Positions 62,965-64,000 of a DNA stretch of 64,000 nucleotides are shown in pieces. How positions within the stretch are numbered: the first letter of the stretch is position 1; each line of letters starts with the position of its first letter. Below the pieces are notes generated by a model. The model was given only the letters and a program-made list of their open reading frames with translations, ran no database searches and had not been told where the DNA came from. The stretch comes from Ulota crispa. Taxonomy: Eukaryota; Streptophyta; Bryopsida; Orthotrichales; Orthotrichaceae. The translations under genes and the position numbers were made by a program. Where the stretch lies: assembly GCA_963920765.1 (NCBI GenBank), contig OY987248.1, positions 11,256,539 through 11,320,538 on the forward strand. Reading direction: 5' to 3'.

Positions 62965-63376
62965 CCAGAAAACTCATTAACATAAAATATAACATTTTAC
63001 AGAAATTGTAAATGTGCATCCTGATTACTGCGAACTAAATAGGTTTATTTTTCATTACAGAAAGGTGGAGCTGGAAAAAATGTAAACTGAGAACGATGAC
63101 ATTTAAGATCTCAAGCATGTTTGTAAACAGACCCATGAAAAGCAACAGTGAAGCTGATTAGGCCAAGGCTCCAGAAAACTTATTCTATAACATAACATTC
63201 TACAGCAATTGGAATTGTGCACCCTGATCACAGAAAAATTAAATAGGTTTGTTTTTGCATTATAGAAATGTGGAGCTGAGAAAACTGTAAACAACTGAGA
63301 ACGAAGAGGGTTCAAGAGCTCAAGCATGTTTGTAAACAGCCTCATTAAAAAGCAACAGTGAAACTGATTAGGCCAA
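62965..63376. repeat. Tandem duplication, two units of about 206 bp
   Basis: Unit 1 begins CCAGAAAACT at 62965 and unit 2 begins with the same word at 63171. Both run through AACATTxTACAG, AATAGGTTTxTTTTT, GTGGAGCTG, CTCAAGCATGTTTGTAAACAG and CTGATTAGGCCAA. Identity by eye is about 80 percent with small indels. It lies just downstream of the minus-strand exon at 63425. Confidence 0.8.
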
Positions 63377-63424
63377 CTTTGTTGAAGAGAAGAGAGAAAG
63401 ATGAAAGAGACGATGGTGGACGAC

Positions 63425-63607
63425 CTGAAGGCATTTGCACGAGACGCAGGATCCAACGGATCCGCTTCAAAGCCGTAGTCCATCAACGGCCGTGCCTCCA
63501 ACTTGTTGTCGTGCTCCACAACAAACTCAGGAATGTCGACTTGCCCCGCCCTGACATGCTCCGTCAGAAACTCCAGCCGATTGATGTACACCAGTTTTGA
63601 GTAGAGC
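63425..63607 (-). CDS. Internal exon of an unrecognised gene
   Basis: 183 bp between an acceptor (GGCACAG, minus strand, before 63607) and a donor (AG|GTCGTC at 63424). It encodes about 60 residues: LYSKLVYINRLEFLTEHVRA, then GQVDIPEFVVEHDNKLEARP and LMDYGFEADPLDPASRANAF. Composition (charged, balanced, GC-rich third positions) is strongly protein-like and unlike the flanks. I do not recognise the family. Upstream exons may lie beyond 64000 and downstream ones below 63100, but none was securely found. If the donor is not used, the frame runs on into the duplicated repeat to about 63103. Confidence 0.5.
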
Positions 63608-64000
63608 CTGTGCCACATCATCATACCTTCTCTTTTATAAGCTCCTCTTCTAAAAAATGTTTATTCGTTGCTACTCTGACCTAATTTCAAACATGAAATA
63701 AAGCTTACGTTATAGGAGAGGTAGTAACACCTTCTTCACCCCCATTCACAATCTTTAGAGAATGGGGACTGGACACTCTTTCCTTGAATTGCGGAGGTAA
63801 AAATCTTTATAGATTGAGAAGTTTTTTTCTTCACCCCTGGAGGAGAAGAATGGGCATGAAGAAGTTTTAGCATGTGAAGTTTTTTCCAATGCATATCTCT
63901 TTTTCATCTTGCTCTTCTTGCTTTCACCCTCCTTGTAGCTGAAGACCACAGTTGAATGTGTGAATGCAACTTGTTTTCTTACTACATCACCATTTTCAAG
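63608..64000. other. Window end, nothing secure
   Basis: Probably intron or upstream sequence of the minus-strand exon. The minus-strand frame at 63755-63949 is lysine- and serine-rich without family features. Confidence 0.35.

Overview
The window is nuclear DNA from a photosynthetic, plant-like eukaryote (a streptophyte). Evidence: intron-rich genes with GT-AG junctions, a plastid starch phosphorylase with a transit peptide, a DUF1499 protein with a thylakoid-lumen type leader, and an ending of the mitochondrial SDH flavoprotein that matches land-plant SDH1. The species cannot be named from this sequence. Exon models were built by eye from splice sites, reading phase and family similarity; no transcript or database was consulted.

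Layout. 190-4067 (+): last 12 exons of the succinate dehydrogenase flavoprotein gene, whose 5' part lies outside the window. 6117-13426 (+): complete 16-exon plastidic alpha-glucan (starch) phosphorylase, 970 aa. 17865-21770 (+): five-exon DUF1499 protein, predicted in the thylakoid lumen, with one unresolved splice-phase problem. 26942-33244 (-): complete 17-exon gamma-COP subunit of the COPI coat, 895 aa. 56821-60571 (+): eight-exon J-domain protein (706 aa) ending in a PARP-like zinc finger. 63425-63607 (-): one well-supported exon of an unrecognised gene. These are unrelated housekeeping and organelle genes, not an operon or pathway cluster.

The roughly 23 kb between gamma-COP and the J-domain gene, and the other gaps, are AT-rich and filled with DNA transposon relics. 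The best-defined are: (1) a 6.0-kb CACTA element (38578-44573) with CACTAGTAGAAAA ends and a TGA target duplication; (2) at least nine elements bounded by TTAA plus CCCCTAAA-type inverted repeats, the hallmark of piggyBac-like elements, one inside the CACTA element; (3) a four-copy MITE family, three copies with 9-bp target duplications, two of them in neighbouring introns of the phosphorylase gene; (4) several other foldback elements; (5) an approximately 0.83-kb near-perfect hairpin (40844-41670) nested in the CACTA/TTAA complex. There are also minisatellites, an (AT)n tract, pyrimidine-rich arrays and older dispersed repeats. No rRNA, CRISPR array or convincing tRNA gene was seen.
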